64,000 bases of DNA from Opitutaceae bacterium (lineage in GTDB: Bacteria; Verrucomicrobiota; Verrucomicrobiia; Opitutales; Opitutaceae), in NCBI GenBank assembly GCA_018402455.1, contig JAGYIG010000012.1:1-64000 (forward strand), read 5' to 3'. Shown here piece by piece: positions 19,162 through 28,871 of this stretch. The number at the start of each line of letters is the position of its first letter. Within the stretch, counting starts at the first letter, position 1. Below the pieces are notes generated by a model. That model was not told where the DNA came from, made no database searches, and saw nothing but the letters and a program-made list of their open reading frames with translations. A program made the position numbers and the translations under genes.

Positions 19162-19196
19162 TCCTCCCGTTTGTGCTCACCCCTCATCGATCACGC

Positions 19197-21791
19197 ATGC
19201 ATCCTCTACGATTTCCCCGTCTAGCGTTATTGGCCTTCATTGTCGGAGTAGCCTCGCTGCCGGGACGGGAAACTTGGTCGGAGCTTCCGGCTCTGCCCGA
19301 CCCATGGGGCTATGCCGGGGTGTATGCCGGCGTGGTCGATGGTGCCTTGGTGGTGGCTGGAGGGGCCAACTTTCCGGAGGGTATGCCGTGGGAAGGCGGG
19401 CTCAAGCAGTGGCACCGTGACGTCTATGTGTTGGATGCGCCGGCGGGTGAGTGGCGCCGGGCTGGCGATTTGCCGCAAGCGTTGGGTTACGGAGGCACCG
19501 CGGTACTAGGTGACAGTCTTTTGTTGTTTGGCGGAAGTGATGCGGATCGCCATCATGCCACGGTTTGGAGGCTGAGGTTGCAGGGCACTGGCCTTGCTTA
19601 TGAGCGTATGCCGGACCTGCCCGCGGCAGTCGCCAACTTTGCCATGGTCCAGCTGGGGCCGATGGTTTACATTCTGGGCGGTGCCCAAACCCCGGACGGA
19701 GACACGGCCGAACCGATTTTCTGGGCGCTTAACACCGCCCGGCCCAATCTGTCTTGGGAGGTTCTCGAACCTTGGCCAGGTCCCGGACGTATCTTCCCGG
19801 TGGCGGGAGTTCAGGATGGCGCTTTGTATGTCATGAGTGGGGCCGAGCTCCATCGAGACGCAGGTGGCAATGTGCAACGCCGTTACTTGCGTGACGCCTA
19901 TCGCTATCGACCTGACAGCGGTTGGTCCCAGATAGCCGATTTGCCCCGAGCAGCGGTGGCAGCTCCAACCCCGGCTCCGGCGCTGGGCCAGTCCACCCTT
20001 TTGGTGATGGGGGGCGATGATGGGTCGATGGTAAACTTTTCGCCCATGAGCCAGCATCCCGGGTTCCCTCGCGACGTACTCGCCTACCACACGCTCACGG
20101 ACACGTGGCGCGAGGCGGAGACCATGCCGGCCAGCCATGTCACCACGCCGGTCGTTACTTGGCGGGGCTCCTACGTCATTCCCTCCGGTGAAATACGCCC
20201 GGGCGTGCGCAGCCCCGCGGTGCTCAGCCTGCGGGCGGAGCGTCAGCCCGCCACTTTTGGCTGGATCAACACCGCAGTCGTGCTGGCTTACCTCCTGGGG
20301 ATGGTGGGGATCGGTCTTGCCTGTTCCCGTCGCAACCTTACCACGGACGACTTTTTTCGGGGAGGACAAACCATCCCTTGGTGGGCGGCCGGGCTTAGCA
20401 TCTTCGCCACCATGCTCAGTTCCATCACCTTCATGGCCATACCGGCGGCGGCCTTTATGGGGGCGTGGACGCTGTTCCTGGCCAACTCCTATATCCTGAT
20501 CATGCCATTGGTGGTTTTTGCCTACCTGCCATTTTACCGCCGCTTGAATGTGACCTCGGCCTACGAATATTTAGAGTTGCGCTTCAATCTTGGGACACGA
20601 TTGGCAGGGGCCGTACTTTTCAGTGTTTACCAATGTGGCCGCATTGCCGTGGTGCTCTATCTGCCGGCGTTGGCGCTCTCGACCATTTCCAATCTGGATA
20701 TTCACACGATTATTATCCTAACCGGCCTGCTCTGCATCGTGTACACGGTGACGGGTGGCATCGCCGCCGTTATCTGGACTGATGTCGTGCAGGCGGTCGT
20801 GTTGGTGGGCGGAGCCTTATTGAGCCTATTTTATCTGTGGGGCGCGATCTCCGGGGGAGGCTGGGAAGTATTCCGTGTGGCCCAAGCCGAGGACAAGATC
20901 TTCGGAGCCGTGACTTGGAGCTGGGACCTGACCATTGCGTCCGGTTGGGTTATTCTCATCGGCAGTTTGTTTCACAACTTGTTTCCCTACACCGCTAGTC
21001 AGGATGTCGTACAACGGTACCTGACAACCGATTCGGAAGCAAAGGCAGCCCGCAGTATATGGCTCAACACGCTGCTTTCGGTACCGGCCCAGGGTATTTT
21101 CTTCGCCATCGGCACCGCCCTATTTGTGTTTTACCGTCAACAGCCGGCCCGCCTCGACGCCCACCTGCAGCATGACGCCATTTTCCCCTACTACATTATC
21201 ACCGAGCTACCGGTTGGGGTGGTGGGTTTGCTGATCGCAGGCATCCTCGCGGCCTCCCAGTCCACCCTGTCCAGCAGCATGAATTCAATTGCAGCGTGTT
21301 ATGTGACGGACTTCCACCGCCGATTGCGGCCGGTGCTGTCTGAGTCCGGCTACCTTAGCATGGCACGGTTGGTGACAATAATCGCCGGGGTATTCGGGAC
21401 CGGTGTGGCTCTGATAATGGCGAGTGCCGATATCCGATCAATTTATGTCATGTTTTTGGAGTTCATTGGCTTGGCCGGCGGTACGCTCTCGGGACTCTTT
21501 GTGCTAGGTATTTTTACCAGGCGAGCCACGGGTCGTGGGGCGGTTTGGGGCGCTTTGGTGAGCGTCGCCTTAGTGATGGGCGTGCGCTATAATTCGCCGG
21601 TAAATACTTTCGCGTATGCCATGTTGGGCCTCTTCTCCTGTGTGGCCGTGGGCTGGCTGTTCAGTGTTCTCGGGACCGGCGGCGCCCGGAAGCCTCTGGA
21701 AGGGCTGACCATCTATTCATTGCGCAAGTCGTCGTACAGCCAGCATCGAACGGAATCCACCGAGCGGGTACAAAACCCTGACAGTGATTAA
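19197..21791 (+). CDS. NanM-type kelch mutarotase fused to a sodium:solute symporter
   Basis: 864 residues from the ATG at 19197, which gives a signal peptide (MHPLRFPRLALLAFIVGVAS). Residues about 25-350 are a kelch beta-propeller like N-acetylneuraminate epimerase NanM (LVVAGGANFPEGMPWEGG, LLLFGGSD, VYILGGAQTPDGD, LLVMGGDDGS). From about 353 to 850 follows a multi-pass SSS-family transporter with the conserved start INTAVVLAYLLGMVGIG, then DDFFRGGQTIPWWAAGLSI and the LLIAGILAASQSTLSSSMNS segment. Periplasmic alpha-to-beta sialic acid conversion would feed directly into sodium-coupled import by the same polypeptide. It is the last gene of the operon. Confidence 0.93.
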   Translation: MHPLRFPRLALLAFIVGVASLPGRETWSELPALPDPWGYAGVYAGVVDGALVVAGGANFPEGMPWEGGLKQWHRDVYVLDAPAGEWRRAGDLPQALGYGGTAVLGDSLLLFGGSDADRHHATVWRLRLQGTGLAYERMPDLPAAVANFAMVQLGPMVYILGGAQTPDGDTAEPIFWALNTARPNLSWEVLEPWPGPGRIFPVAGVQDGALYVMSGAELHRDAGGNVQRRYLRDAYRYRPDSGWSQIADLPRAAVAAPTPAPALGQSTLLVMGGDDGSMVNFSPMSQHPGFPRDVLAYHTLTDTWREAETMPASHVTTPVVTWRGSYVIPSGEIRPGVRSPAVLSLRAERQPATFGWINTAVVLAYLLGMVGIGLACSRRNLTTDDFFRGGQTIPWWAAGLSIFATMLSSITFMAIPAAAFMGAWTLFLANSYILIMPLVVFAYLPFYRRLNVTSAYEYLELRFNLGTRLAGAVLFSVYQCGRIAVVLYLPALALSTISNLDIHTIIILTGLLCIVYTVTGGIAAVIWTDVVQAVVLVGGALLSLFYLWGAISGGGWEVFRVAQAEDKIFGAVTWSWDLTIASGWVILIGSLFHNLFPYTASQDVVQRYLTTDSEAKAARSIWLNTLLSVPAQGIFFAIGTALFVFYRQQPARLDAHLQHDAIFPYYIITELPVGVVGLLIAGILAASQSTLSSSMNSIAACYVTDFHRRLRPVLSESGYLSMARLVTIIAGVFGTGVALIMASADIRSIYVMFLEFIGLAGGTLSGLFVLGIFTRRATGRGAVWGALVSVALVMGVRYNSPVNTFAYAMLGLFSCVAVGWLFSVLGTGGARKPLEGLTIYSLRKSSYSQHRTESTERVQNPDSD

Positions 21792-21949
21792 GTTAACCGG
21801 GTGATATGCCCAGTCGGCAGGCGTTCGATGCGGTGGCTGGTTTGTAAGGTATGCATCGGAAGGTAGGCGTCCGTTCCGGCACGATGTGGGCAGGGAGTGA
21901 TCGGGCGGGTAGTTTGGCCAGAAGGCGCCCCTTAAAGCGAAACTGACTT

Positions 21950-22116
21950 ATGCTGACCTAGGTCTCGAGGCCATAAAAGGCATCGAGCCGATCCACGCTA
22001 TTGCCCATCATCCTTGGGTGTCGCCGTCGAACAGGGATTGCCAGGTTTCGCCGGGCTGGGCCAGGGCACCGCCACCCAAGGATGAAGGGCAATAGCGGAG
22101 TAAGCAGGAATTTCAT
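21950..22116 (-). pseudogene. Remnant of a secreted DUF1080 (3-keto-disaccharide hydrolase-like) gene
   Basis: Reading leftward from an ATG at 22116 gives a signal-peptide-like MKFLLTPLLPFILG. A one-base shift then continues as GGALAQPGETWQSLFDGDTQ before a stop. LFDG following a Trp soon after an Ala-x-Ala-like cleavage site is the usual beginning of DUF1080 proteins, which are abundant in Verrucomicrobia and Planctomycetes. Nothing of the rest of the domain is present. I therefore read it as a truncated, frameshifted 5' remnant; the family call is from one short motif and is tentative. Confidence 0.4.
21996..22097. repeat. 25-bp inverted repeat with 52-base loop
   Basis: Left arm 21996-22020 and right arm 22073-22097 are reverse complements over 25 bases with one mismatch (core GCTATTGCCC and CACCCAAGGAT). 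The arms lie inside the DUF1080-like remnant downstream of the sialate operon and downstream of comM, which converge here. It could act as a transcription terminator hairpin or mark a rearrangement that truncated the gene. The rest of the 21.8-22.2 kb gap shows nothing else. Confidence 0.7.
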
Positions 22117-22197
22117 GGGGTGGTAGGAGGTGGCGGCGCGTGGGCTCGCCTTGGGCGTGGGGTCACCGTTGGGCTGAAGCTTTTCGGTGGTGGTGGT

Positions 22198-23736
22198 TTA
22201 GAAGCGCTGGAGAGAATTACCCCGATCGAGGCTGCGGTATTGAATGGCTTCAAGGAGGTGAGGAGCCGCGATCGATTCCGCGCCCGCGAGATCGGCGATG
22301 GTCCGGGCGACCTTTAAAATGCGATCGTAAGCGCGGGCCGAGAGCGACAGTTGGTTCATGGCCCGTTCAAGCAAGTCCCCCAATTCACGATCGATGGCGC
22401 AAACTTGGCGGACTTCGCGGTGTCCCATCCGGGCGTTACACGTAACCCGCCCACCCTGGAAGCGAAGCTGCTGGCGATGGCGGGCGGTTTGGATGCGCCC
22501 GCGCAGGGTGGCGGAGGACTCGCCGGGGGCGGCGTGTCGCAGCTCGCTCACCGAAACGGCCGGCGCCTCCACATGCAGGTCAATGCGGTCCAGCAAAGGC
22601 CCACTGATGCGGGCGCGGTATCGCTGCACCTGAGTGGGGGTGCAGCGGCAGGCGTGTTGGGCGTCTCCCAAATAGCCGCACGGGCAAGGGTTCATGGCCG
22701 CCACCAGCATAAAAGCGCAGGGCAGGGTGATCTTACCAGCGCTGCGGGAAATGGAAACCACCCCGTCCTCCAAGGGTTGTCGGAGCACTTCCAGGGCGCT
22801 GCGTTTGAACTCGGGCAATTCGTCGAGGAAGAGCACGCCATGATGGGCGAGGGAGACTTCTCCCGGCCCCGGGATGGTCCCACCGCCCAGCAAGCCCACG
22901 TCCGAGATGGTGTGGTGGGGGCTGCGGACCGGGCGCTGGCCAAAACCAAATTCAGCGGGGTTTACGCCATGGGTCGCGATCGATTGCACGCTTAAGATTT
23001 CCAGTGCTTCGTCCGTCGTCGGCGGCGGCATGATGGTGGGCACCCGCTGGGCGATCATGGATTTGCCCGAACCGGGCGGCCCGATCATCAGGATGTTGTG
23101 GCCGCCCGCGACGGCCACCTCCATGGCGCGGCGCACGGCGGCTTGGCCTTTGACCTCGGCGAAGTCCCCGGCGGACGCATCCGGTCCGGAGATCGGCAAC
23201 GGCTTCGCGCGGGGGAGGTCCCTTTCGCCAGCTAGAAATCGCACCGCCGCATCCAGCGATTCGATCGCGTGCACTTCGAGCTCCGACAGCAACGCCGCTT
23301 GGGCGGCGGAGGCCGGGGGCAGGAGCACGCCCCGTTTGCCGAGCCGGCGGGCAAGCTGTGCCATGGCCAAGGCCCCGCGAACGGGGCGGGTTGCGCCCGA
23401 CAAACCCAACTCGCCCGCGATCAGGTAATCATCGAGGCGGCGCAGTGGCAGCTTGCCGGTCGCCCCCAGCAAACCCAGGGCGATCGGAAGGTCGTAGAGC
23501 GGACCTTCCTTGCGCAAGTGACCGGGGGCCAGGTTGATCGTGGTGCGCGTGTCCGGCGGTTCGAATCCGCTGTTGACCAGCGCGGAGGACACCCGGTCCC
23601 GCGATTCCTTCACCGCCGCGTCCGGCAGTCCCACAATGATGGTGTCGGGTTCACCCGTCTCGCCGGTGTTGACCTCCACTTGCACCAACTCGGCTTCGAT
23701 TCCGCGCAGAGTGGCCGAATTGATGGTGGCGAGCAT
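22198..23736 (-). CDS. comM: YifB/ComM family Mg-chelatase-like AAA+ ATPase
   Basis: 512 residues. The N-terminal Lon-protease-like fold begins [13 protein letters not shown] and contains [17 protein letters not shown]; Walker A is GPPGSGKSM near residue 218. Walker B with FLDELPEF and the Cys-containing segment [11 protein letters not shown], both typical of ComM, follow, and the C-terminal [19 protein letters not shown] is the Mg-chelatase C domain. ComM is a hexameric helicase that promotes branch migration during natural transformation. It is ten bases downstream of the HD-domain gene and probably co-transcribed with it. Confidence 0.93.
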   Translation of the reverse strand: MLATINSATLRGIEAELVQVEVNTGETGEPDTIIVGLPDAAVKESRDRVSSALVNSGFEPPDTRTTINLAPGHLRKEGPLYDLPIALGLLGATGKLPLRRLDDYLIAGELGLSGATRPVRGALAMAQLARRLGKRGVLLPPASAAQAALLSELEVHAIESLDAAVRFLAGERDLPRAKPLPISGPDASAGDFAEVKGQAAVRRAMEVAVAGGHNILMIGPPGSGKSMIAQRVPTIMPPPTTDEALEILSVQSIATHGVNPAEFGFGQRPVRSPHHTISDVGLLGGGTIPGPGEVSLAHHGVLFLDELPEFKRSALEVLRQPLEDGVVSISRSAGKITLPCAFMLVAAMNPCPCGYLGDAQHACRCTPTQVQRYRARISGPLLDRIDLHVEAPAVSVSELRHAAPGESSATLRGRIQTARHRQQLRFQGGRVTCNARMGHREVRQVCAIDRELGDLLERAMNQLSLSARAYDRILKVARTIADLAGAESIAAPHLLEAIQYRSLDRGNSLQRF

Positions 23737-23745
23737 GCGCGAGTT

Positions 23746-24621
23746 TCAAGACGAAGCGGACTCCGGCGCAAGACCCGCGATGCGGGTTTCGATTATCGCG
23801 ATGTTGCGCTCGATGGCGGCAAGATAGGGGTTGGGACCGTCCGGAAACGGGCTGGCAAGGTAGCGGTAAACGCCGCGGAATTCTCGATCCAATTTGGACC
23901 GCACAAAATTTCGCCAGAACTCGGGCGTGCGGCGGATCAAGTCGTCGGCATGCCGGAAGACGCGTTGGTCGGTCGGGATGCCTTGGTAGTCGTCGGACTC
24001 CTTGAACTCGTTGAAGAGAATCTCGAGTTCATCGGGGTAGTCCTGAGCTGCCATTTGCCCCAGATAATCCGCCGTGGTGACGCAGGCCCCCAGGATGAGT
24101 CCCGATTCACTGGTATGCTTGAGGGTGTCGATGTCCGCTTCGGGGCCGGTGCACCGGATCGCGTTCAACACCACCTCGATCTCTGGCGGCGTGACGCCAT
24201 GGCGGGGGAGTTGGGACGCTGCCACGGCCGTGCTGCGCAGCACGTGAGTGTAGGTAAACTTGGCCCCGGTGCCGCCGCCGTCGGCGGCCGTCATCAGATA
24301 ACCGGAATCGTGCAGCAGAACCGCCAGCATGCCCAACTGCATCTCCCGCCAGCTCAACGAGGGCGTGGCCCGGGCGCGATCGCGCCCCGCCATCAATTCC
24401 GCCATGCAAAGACTCGCCTGCAGGGTGTGTTGGAAATCGTGATAGTTTAGGTCGATCGGTCGGTAGTCGCCGAATTCACCCGCAAACATCCGGGTGACGT
24501 CGGCGAACACGCGATCGAACAACGAAAGGTCTCCGTGGTGTTCGATACCATGAAGGATCTGGCGGATTCGCGTGCCCACCGCGGAGGCTTCTCTGGTATC
24601 GACATCGGGAAAGGTGAGCAT
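23746..24621 (-). CDS. HD-domain phosphodiesterase-like protein
   Basis: 291 residues, apparently cytosolic. LNYHDFQHTLQA (about 80-91) and LLHDSGYL (about 121) supply the His, His-Asp and Asp ligands of an HD-type metal centre. The YHDFQH form is close to that of cyclic-nucleotide phosphodiesterases (YHNxxH) rather than RelA/SpoT. A later TTADYLGQMA segment could provide the distal Asp. It may hydrolyse a cyclic nucleotide or nucleotide second messenger, but no sensor domain is visible. It sits upstream of comM in the same direction. Specific substrate unknown. Confidence 0.75.
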   Translation of the reverse strand: MLTFPDVDTREASAVGTRIRQILHGIEHHGDLSLFDRVFADVTRMFAGEFGDYRPIDLNYHDFQHTLQASLCMAELMAGRDRARATPSLSWREMQLGMLAVLLHDSGYLMTAADGGGTGAKFTYTHVLRSTAVAASQLPRHGVTPPEIEVVLNAIRCTGPEADIDTLKHTSESGLILGACVTTADYLGQMAAQDYPDELEILFNEFKESDDYQGIPTDQRVFRHADDLIRRTPEFWRNFVRSKLDREFRGVYRYLASPFPDGPNPYLAAIERNIAIIETRIAGLAPESASS

Positions 24622-24729
24622 AGAAATGGACCATGGCCTTGGCGGGATGGGTTAAAAATGAAAACAAATTGCGACTTAAGCGAGCAAGCCCTTTCTAGGG
24701 GTATCTCCTGGTTTTAATCCAACTTCTCC

Positions 24730-25323
24730 GTGATCATTGGACTGACGGGTGGGATGGGATGTGGCAAAAGTGCGGCGGCGAAATTTCTGGTCGGGCGCGG
24801 GTTTTGCCTGCTCGACTCCGACGCGATCGTGAAGGCAGAGATCCTGCCTGACCCGCAGGTCATCGCGTTCGCTCGGGCCCGTTGGGGTGATGAGGTGCTG
24901 GGCGCCGACGGCCAACTCGATCGGGGGGCGATTGCCCGGCGGGTGTTTGCCACCGATGCGGAGAGACACGTCTGGGAAAACGAGGTGCATCCCCGCCTGT
25001 ATGCCATCTGGCGGTCACGACTGCGAAGTGGGTCGGGGACGAACTGGGTGGTGGAGGTCCCGTTGCTCTTCGAACAACGATTGGAAAATTGGTTTGATTT
25101 CATTCTCTGCGTGGCCTCAAGTCCGAACGTTCAGCTCGCCCGGCTGAGTGAGCGCGGAGTCCCCCATGCGCTTGCCGGGCAACGAATTTCGAAGCAATTG
25201 CCTTTGGCTCGTAAACTCGAATTGGCCGATGTGGTACTCTGGAACGATGGTTCGCTGTCTTTTTTGGAGGAGCAAATCGATCAAGCGCTGAGCACATTGA
25301 ATTTTGCGACCGCTTCCCCCTGA
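24730..25323 (+). CDS. coaE: Dephospho-CoA kinase
   Basis: 197 residues with a GTG start at 24730. The P-loop GLTGGMGCGKS is at residues 4-14, followed by DSDAIVKAEI (the family's D-x-D region), then RRVFATDAERHVWENEVHPR and VVEVPLLFEQ, which are typical CoaE elements. It phosphorylates the 3'-hydroxyl of dephospho-CoA, the last step of CoA synthesis, in the cytoplasm. It lies 51 bases upstream of rho in the same direction. Confidence 0.94.
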   Translation: MIIGLTGGMGCGKSAAAKFLVGRGFCLLDSDAIVKAEILPDPQVIAFARARWGDEVLGADGQLDRGAIARRVFATDAERHVWENEVHPRLYAIWRSRLRSGSGTNWVVEVPLLFEQRLENWFDFILCVASSPNVQLARLSERGVPHALAGQRISKQLPLARKLELADVVLWNDGSLSFLEEQIDQALSTLNFATASP

Positions 25324-25374
25324 TTCTTCAGGGGACAAAGCGAAAGCCCTCCCTCCACCCTTTATTCCGAAATC

Positions 25375-27129
25375 ATGGAAGACCAAGAACCGACCGCTGG
25401 CCCGGCAGCCGACGCCACGCCCACGCCCAAGAAAAAAACCGTCAAGCGAGCTCGCTCCCGCCCGGCCAAAACCGCCGGCGAAAAATCAGAAGCGCCCGCT
25501 CCGGAAGCGAAGGTGCCGGAGCCGACGAGTTCCGATCAGGCCAAGGAAAGCAAGTCCGCGCCCGAGACTTTTATTGCCACGGTCCTCTCCCTCGTGGGCG
25601 CCGACAGCGACGCGGGCCGAGCTGAGGCTTCGACGGGCTTCGCCCATGAGGATCGGGAGGGCGAGGGCGGCTGGCGAAACTCTCGCGGCAAAAAAGGCGG
25701 CCGGGGTAAGAAAGGAAAATGGCAGAAACGCGATCCCCGGGATCGCCCGCCGGCGCAGCCGCTGCCCCCGGGCATGGAGGAAGTCAGGATCGGCGAACTG
25801 CCGGACCCGGCCCGCTTCGAGGACCTCGCCGCTTTGGATGGGGAGGTTTTGATTCGGCATAAATCCGAGACCGATCCGATTCACCTCAATGAGCTTTATC
25901 CGCTCTCCATCGCGGAAATTGGGGCCAAGGCCGTGTCCATCGGGGCGACCATCGAGGGCGTGCCGTCCCGGCGGACCTGGTTGGAAGCGATCTTCCGGCG
26001 AGCGGCGGAGCAGGACATTCCGCTCTACGACCACGGGTGGCTGGATATGACCGACAACGGCTACGGCTTCGTGGTGCACCCGCATGTGGCCTATCGTCTG
26101 TATTCGGAAAACGCCTACGTGCCGGCCTCCCTGATCAAGCGTTATGGCATGAAGCGGGGCCATGAATTGAAGGTCACGCTGCGTCCCCCCGCTGCGGGGG
26201 AGCGGTGCCCGGCGGTGATCGGGGTGGATTCGGTGATGGGACTCGAACCGGAGTCCATTGGCGGGGTGAAACCGTTCGAGGAGTTGGAGCCCTACTATCC
26301 GCTCCAGCGCATTCTGATGGAGGCCCCGGTGCACAAAGACATCTCCATGCGGGCGGTTGACCTGCTCACGCCCATTGGTTTTGGCCAACGGGGACTGATC
26401 GTTGCCCCACCGCGCACCGGTAAAACGGTGTTGATGCAGAACATGGCCAACTCCGTGTCGCATAATTACCCCGAAGCGAAACTGATTTTGCTGCTGATTG
26501 ACGAACGTCCGGAAGAAGTGACCGACTTCAAGCGGCACACCAGCGGAGAGGTCGTTTCGTCCACCTTCGACGAAGCCCCCACCAACCACGTGCATGCCGC
26601 GGAAATGGTGATTGAAAAGGCCCGGCGGCTGGTGGAGCAGGGCGAGCACGTCGTGATCCTGCTCGATTCGATCACCCGCTTGGCGCGCGCCTACAATGCG
26701 CTCGCCAGCAGTTCGGGGAAGATCATGTCGGGTGGTATCGAAGCCACGGCGTTGCAGAAACCGAAGCGTTTCTTCGGTTCGGCGCGTAACATTGAAGGCG
26801 GCGGATCCCTCACCATTCTGGGCACCGCGCTGATCGACACCAACAGCCGCATGGACGAGGTCATTTTCGAGGAGTTCAAAGGCACCGGCAACATGGAGCT
26901 GCACTTGGACCGCGGCCTCTCGGACAAGCGGATTTTCCCCGCCATCAATATCGATCGTTCCGGCACCCGGAAGGAAGAGCTCATCTACCATCCCGACGAG
27001 ATGCAGAAAGTCTACGGCTTGCGTCGCGCGATGCAGGGCATCCCGCCGGTCGAAGCGATGGAAATGTTCATCAAGCGGCTCAAGAAGACCAAGACCAACG
27101 TCGAGTTCCTCATGAGTCTCAACAGCTAG
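25375..27129 (+). CDS. rho: Transcription termination factor Rho with long basic N-terminal extension
   Basis: 584 residues, compared with about 420 in E. coli. Residues 1-135 are Lys/Arg/Pro/Gly-rich and probably disordered ([16 protein letters not shown]). The RNA-binding OSB domain follows ([14 protein letters not shown]), then the ATPase domain with Walker [16 protein letters not shown] near 343 and [15 protein letters not shown]. The Q-loop and R-loop region is [20 protein letters not shown]. Rho is a hexameric RNA helicase that ends untranslated transcription. N-terminal extensions of this sort occur in other high-G+C lineages and may add RNA contacts. Confidence 0.95.
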   Translation: MEDQEPTAGPAADATPTPKKKTVKRARSRPAKTAGEKSEAPAPEAKVPEPTSSDQAKESKSAPETFIATVLSLVGADSDAGRAEASTGFAHEDREGEGGWRNSRGKKGGRGKKGKWQKRDPRDRPPAQPLPPGMEEVRIGELPDPARFEDLAALDGEVLIRHKSETDPIHLNELYPLSIAEIGAKAVSIGATIEGVPSRRTWLEAIFRRAAEQDIPLYDHGWLDMTDNGYGFVVHPHVAYRLYSENAYVPASLIKRYGMKRGHELKVTLRPPAAGERCPAVIGVDSVMGLEPESIGGVKPFEELEPYYPLQRILMEAPVHKDISMRAVDLLTPIGFGQRGLIVAPPRTGKTVLMQNMANSVSHNYPEAKLILLLIDERPEEVTDFKRHTSGEVVSSTFDEAPTNHVHAAEMVIEKARRLVEQGEHVVILLDSITRLARAYNALASSSGKIMSGGIEATALQKPKRFFGSARNIEGGGSLTILGTALIDTNSRMDEVIFEEFKGTGNMELHLDRGLSDKRIFPAINIDRSGTRKEELIYHPDEMQKVYGLRRAMQGIPPVEAMEMFIKRLKKTKTNVEFLMSLNS

Positions 27130-27154
27130 AGCGCGGGCCCGCGCGAACACCGCC

Positions 27155-28855
27155 ATGCGTTCCGACGATGCTTTTCTGGAAGAGATCGTTCGCCGCAACG
27201 GGGTGTTATCGCCCGAGCAAATCGCGGAAGCCCGGAGTGAGCAGCGGGCGCGGGCGGATGCGTTCGGCGAAGTCCCCGACTTGGTCGAGGTTTTAATCGT
27301 TCTCGAGCTCCTGACGGAGGCCGGCTACGTTGCCCTCGTGGCTGCGGCCTTGGGGCTTTCGGTGGTCGAGTTGGACTCGCGGCGGTGCCGGGGAGGTGCT
27401 CGGCGGGTTTCCCGGGATCAGGCGCAACGTTACGGCGTGATGCCCCTGACGGTCGAGGCGGGGCGACTGCAACTGGCGGTCAGCGACCCGATCAACCTGG
27501 CGGCGATCGACGAGTTGGGCCTCCTGCTCGGGGTGGACCTGGATCCGGTGGTGGCCCGGCCCTCTCAGGTGGCCGCCGCGATTGCCCGCCACTACGGTGG
27601 CAGCGACGATGAACTCGTCGCAGGGGAGGCGGTGGACTTGGCGGCGGCGGGACTCGCGGCGGCGGACGACGCCTCCGCCGATGAGCCGGTCGTGCGCACC
27701 TTGCACACGATCATGCGTGATGCCGTGAGAATGGCGGCATCCGACATCCACCTGGAGCCTTTGGAGCGCCGGTTCCGATTGCGGTATCGGGTCGACGGCC
27801 ATCTTCGCGAAATGGAAGGCCCCCCGAAGCGCTTCCAATTGCCGTTGATTTCGCGGGTCAAGATCATGGCCGACATGTCGATCGCGGAGAAGCGGTTGCC
27901 GCAGGACGGCCGGATTCAACTGCGGGTGGAGGACAAGACCATCGATTTGCGGGTTTCCACCGTGCCTACGGCGCATGGTGAAAGTGTGGTGATGCGGGTG
28001 TTGGATGCGGACGGGCTCAAGCCGGACTTGGCGGAGTTGGGGCTGGATGCCGCCGACGCGGCGACGCTGCGGCAACTGACGCGCCTGGCGGATGGCATGG
28101 TTCTGGTAACCGGCCCCACCGGGTCGGGCAAGACGACCACCCTTTACTCCTGTCTGCATGAGATAAATCGACCGGATCGCAAAATCATCACGGTTGAAGA
28201 TCCCGTGGAATATCAGCTTGCGGGGGTGAATCAGGTGCCGGTGCGGCGGGAGGTGGGATTGACCTTCGCCGCGGCATTGCGGGCCATGCTGCGCCAGGCC
28301 CCCAACGTGGTGATGGTGGGCGAAATTCGGGACCGGGAGACCGCGGAGATCGCGATCAATGCTTCGCTGACGGGCCATTTGGTGTTTTCGACCTTGCACA
28401 CCAACGATGCCCCCAGCGCGGTGAACCGATTGGTCGATTTGGGCCTGCCGCCGTTCCTGGTGGCCAGCGCGCTGCGCGCCACGGTTGCGCAACGTTTGGT
28501 TCGGAGGGTGTGTCGGCGGTGCCGGGAGCCGGTTGTCGCGACCGAGGGGGAGGCGGCCCTGTTTCATGCCGCCGGTATCGACGACCTCGCTTTGGCCCGG
28601 GGGACCGGTTGTGCCGAGTGTCAAGGCACCGGTTACCGCGGTCGGGTGGCGTTATTCGAAATCTTTGTCGTCGGACCCGAACTTGAGCGCATGATTCATG
28701 ACCGGGCCAGTTTGTCCGCCCTCCAACGTCAGGCCCGGTCGACCGGAATGCGCACCCTGCGCGACGATGGATTGCGCAAAGCCGCCCAAGGTGTAACAAC
28801 TGTCGAAGAAGTCCTGGCCGCGACAGTTGCAGAATCCCCCTCCTCATCCGCTTAA
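27155..28855 (+). CDS. Type IV pilus / type II secretion assembly ATPase (PilB/GspE family), copy 1
   Basis: 566 residues. An MshEN-type N-terminal domain lies at about 1-150. The ATPase core has [19 protein letters not shown], Walker [10 protein letters not shown] near 319, the Asp box VEDPVEYQ, and Walker [18 protein letters not shown] four-Cys zinc site is formed by CRRC (about 452) and CAEC (about 486). It powers pilus or pseudopilus extension at the inner membrane. A second ATPase of the same layout lies at 30002, with PilT between them, so the two may serve different pilin systems or be partly redundant. Confidence 0.92.
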   Translation: MRSDDAFLEEIVRRNGVLSPEQIAEARSEQRARADAFGEVPDLVEVLIVLELLTEAGYVALVAAALGLSVVELDSRRCRGGARRVSRDQAQRYGVMPLTVEAGRLQLAVSDPINLAAIDELGLLLGVDLDPVVARPSQVAAAIARHYGGSDDELVAGEAVDLAAAGLAAADDASADEPVVRTLHTIMRDAVRMAASDIHLEPLERRFRLRYRVDGHLREMEGPPKRFQLPLISRVKIMADMSIAEKRLPQDGRIQLRVEDKTIDLRVSTVPTAHGESVVMRVLDADGLKPDLAELGLDAADAATLRQLTRLADGMVLVTGPTGSGKTTTLYSCLHEINRPDRKIITVEDPVEYQLAGVNQVPVRREVGLTFAAALRAMLRQAPNVVMVGEIRDRETAEIAINASLTGHLVFSTLHTNDAPSAVNRLVDLGLPPFLVASALRATVAQRLVRRVCRRCREPVVATEGEAALFHAAGIDDLALARGTGCAECQGTGYRGRVALFEIFVVGPELERMIHDRASLSALQRQARSTGMRTLRDDGLRKAAQGVTTVEEVLAATVAESPSSSA

Positions 28856-28871
28856 CCCTCTCCCGCCCATT

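Noticed and set aside
19127-19420. Small plus-strand frame at the nanA/epimerase junction as a separate gene
   Set aside because: It overlaps the signal peptide and first kelch repeat of the fusion in another frame and has no coding character.
25486-27198. Leftward reading frame of 570 codons opposite rho
   Set aside because: His/Arg/Gly-rich antisense shadow; rho is intact on the plus strand.
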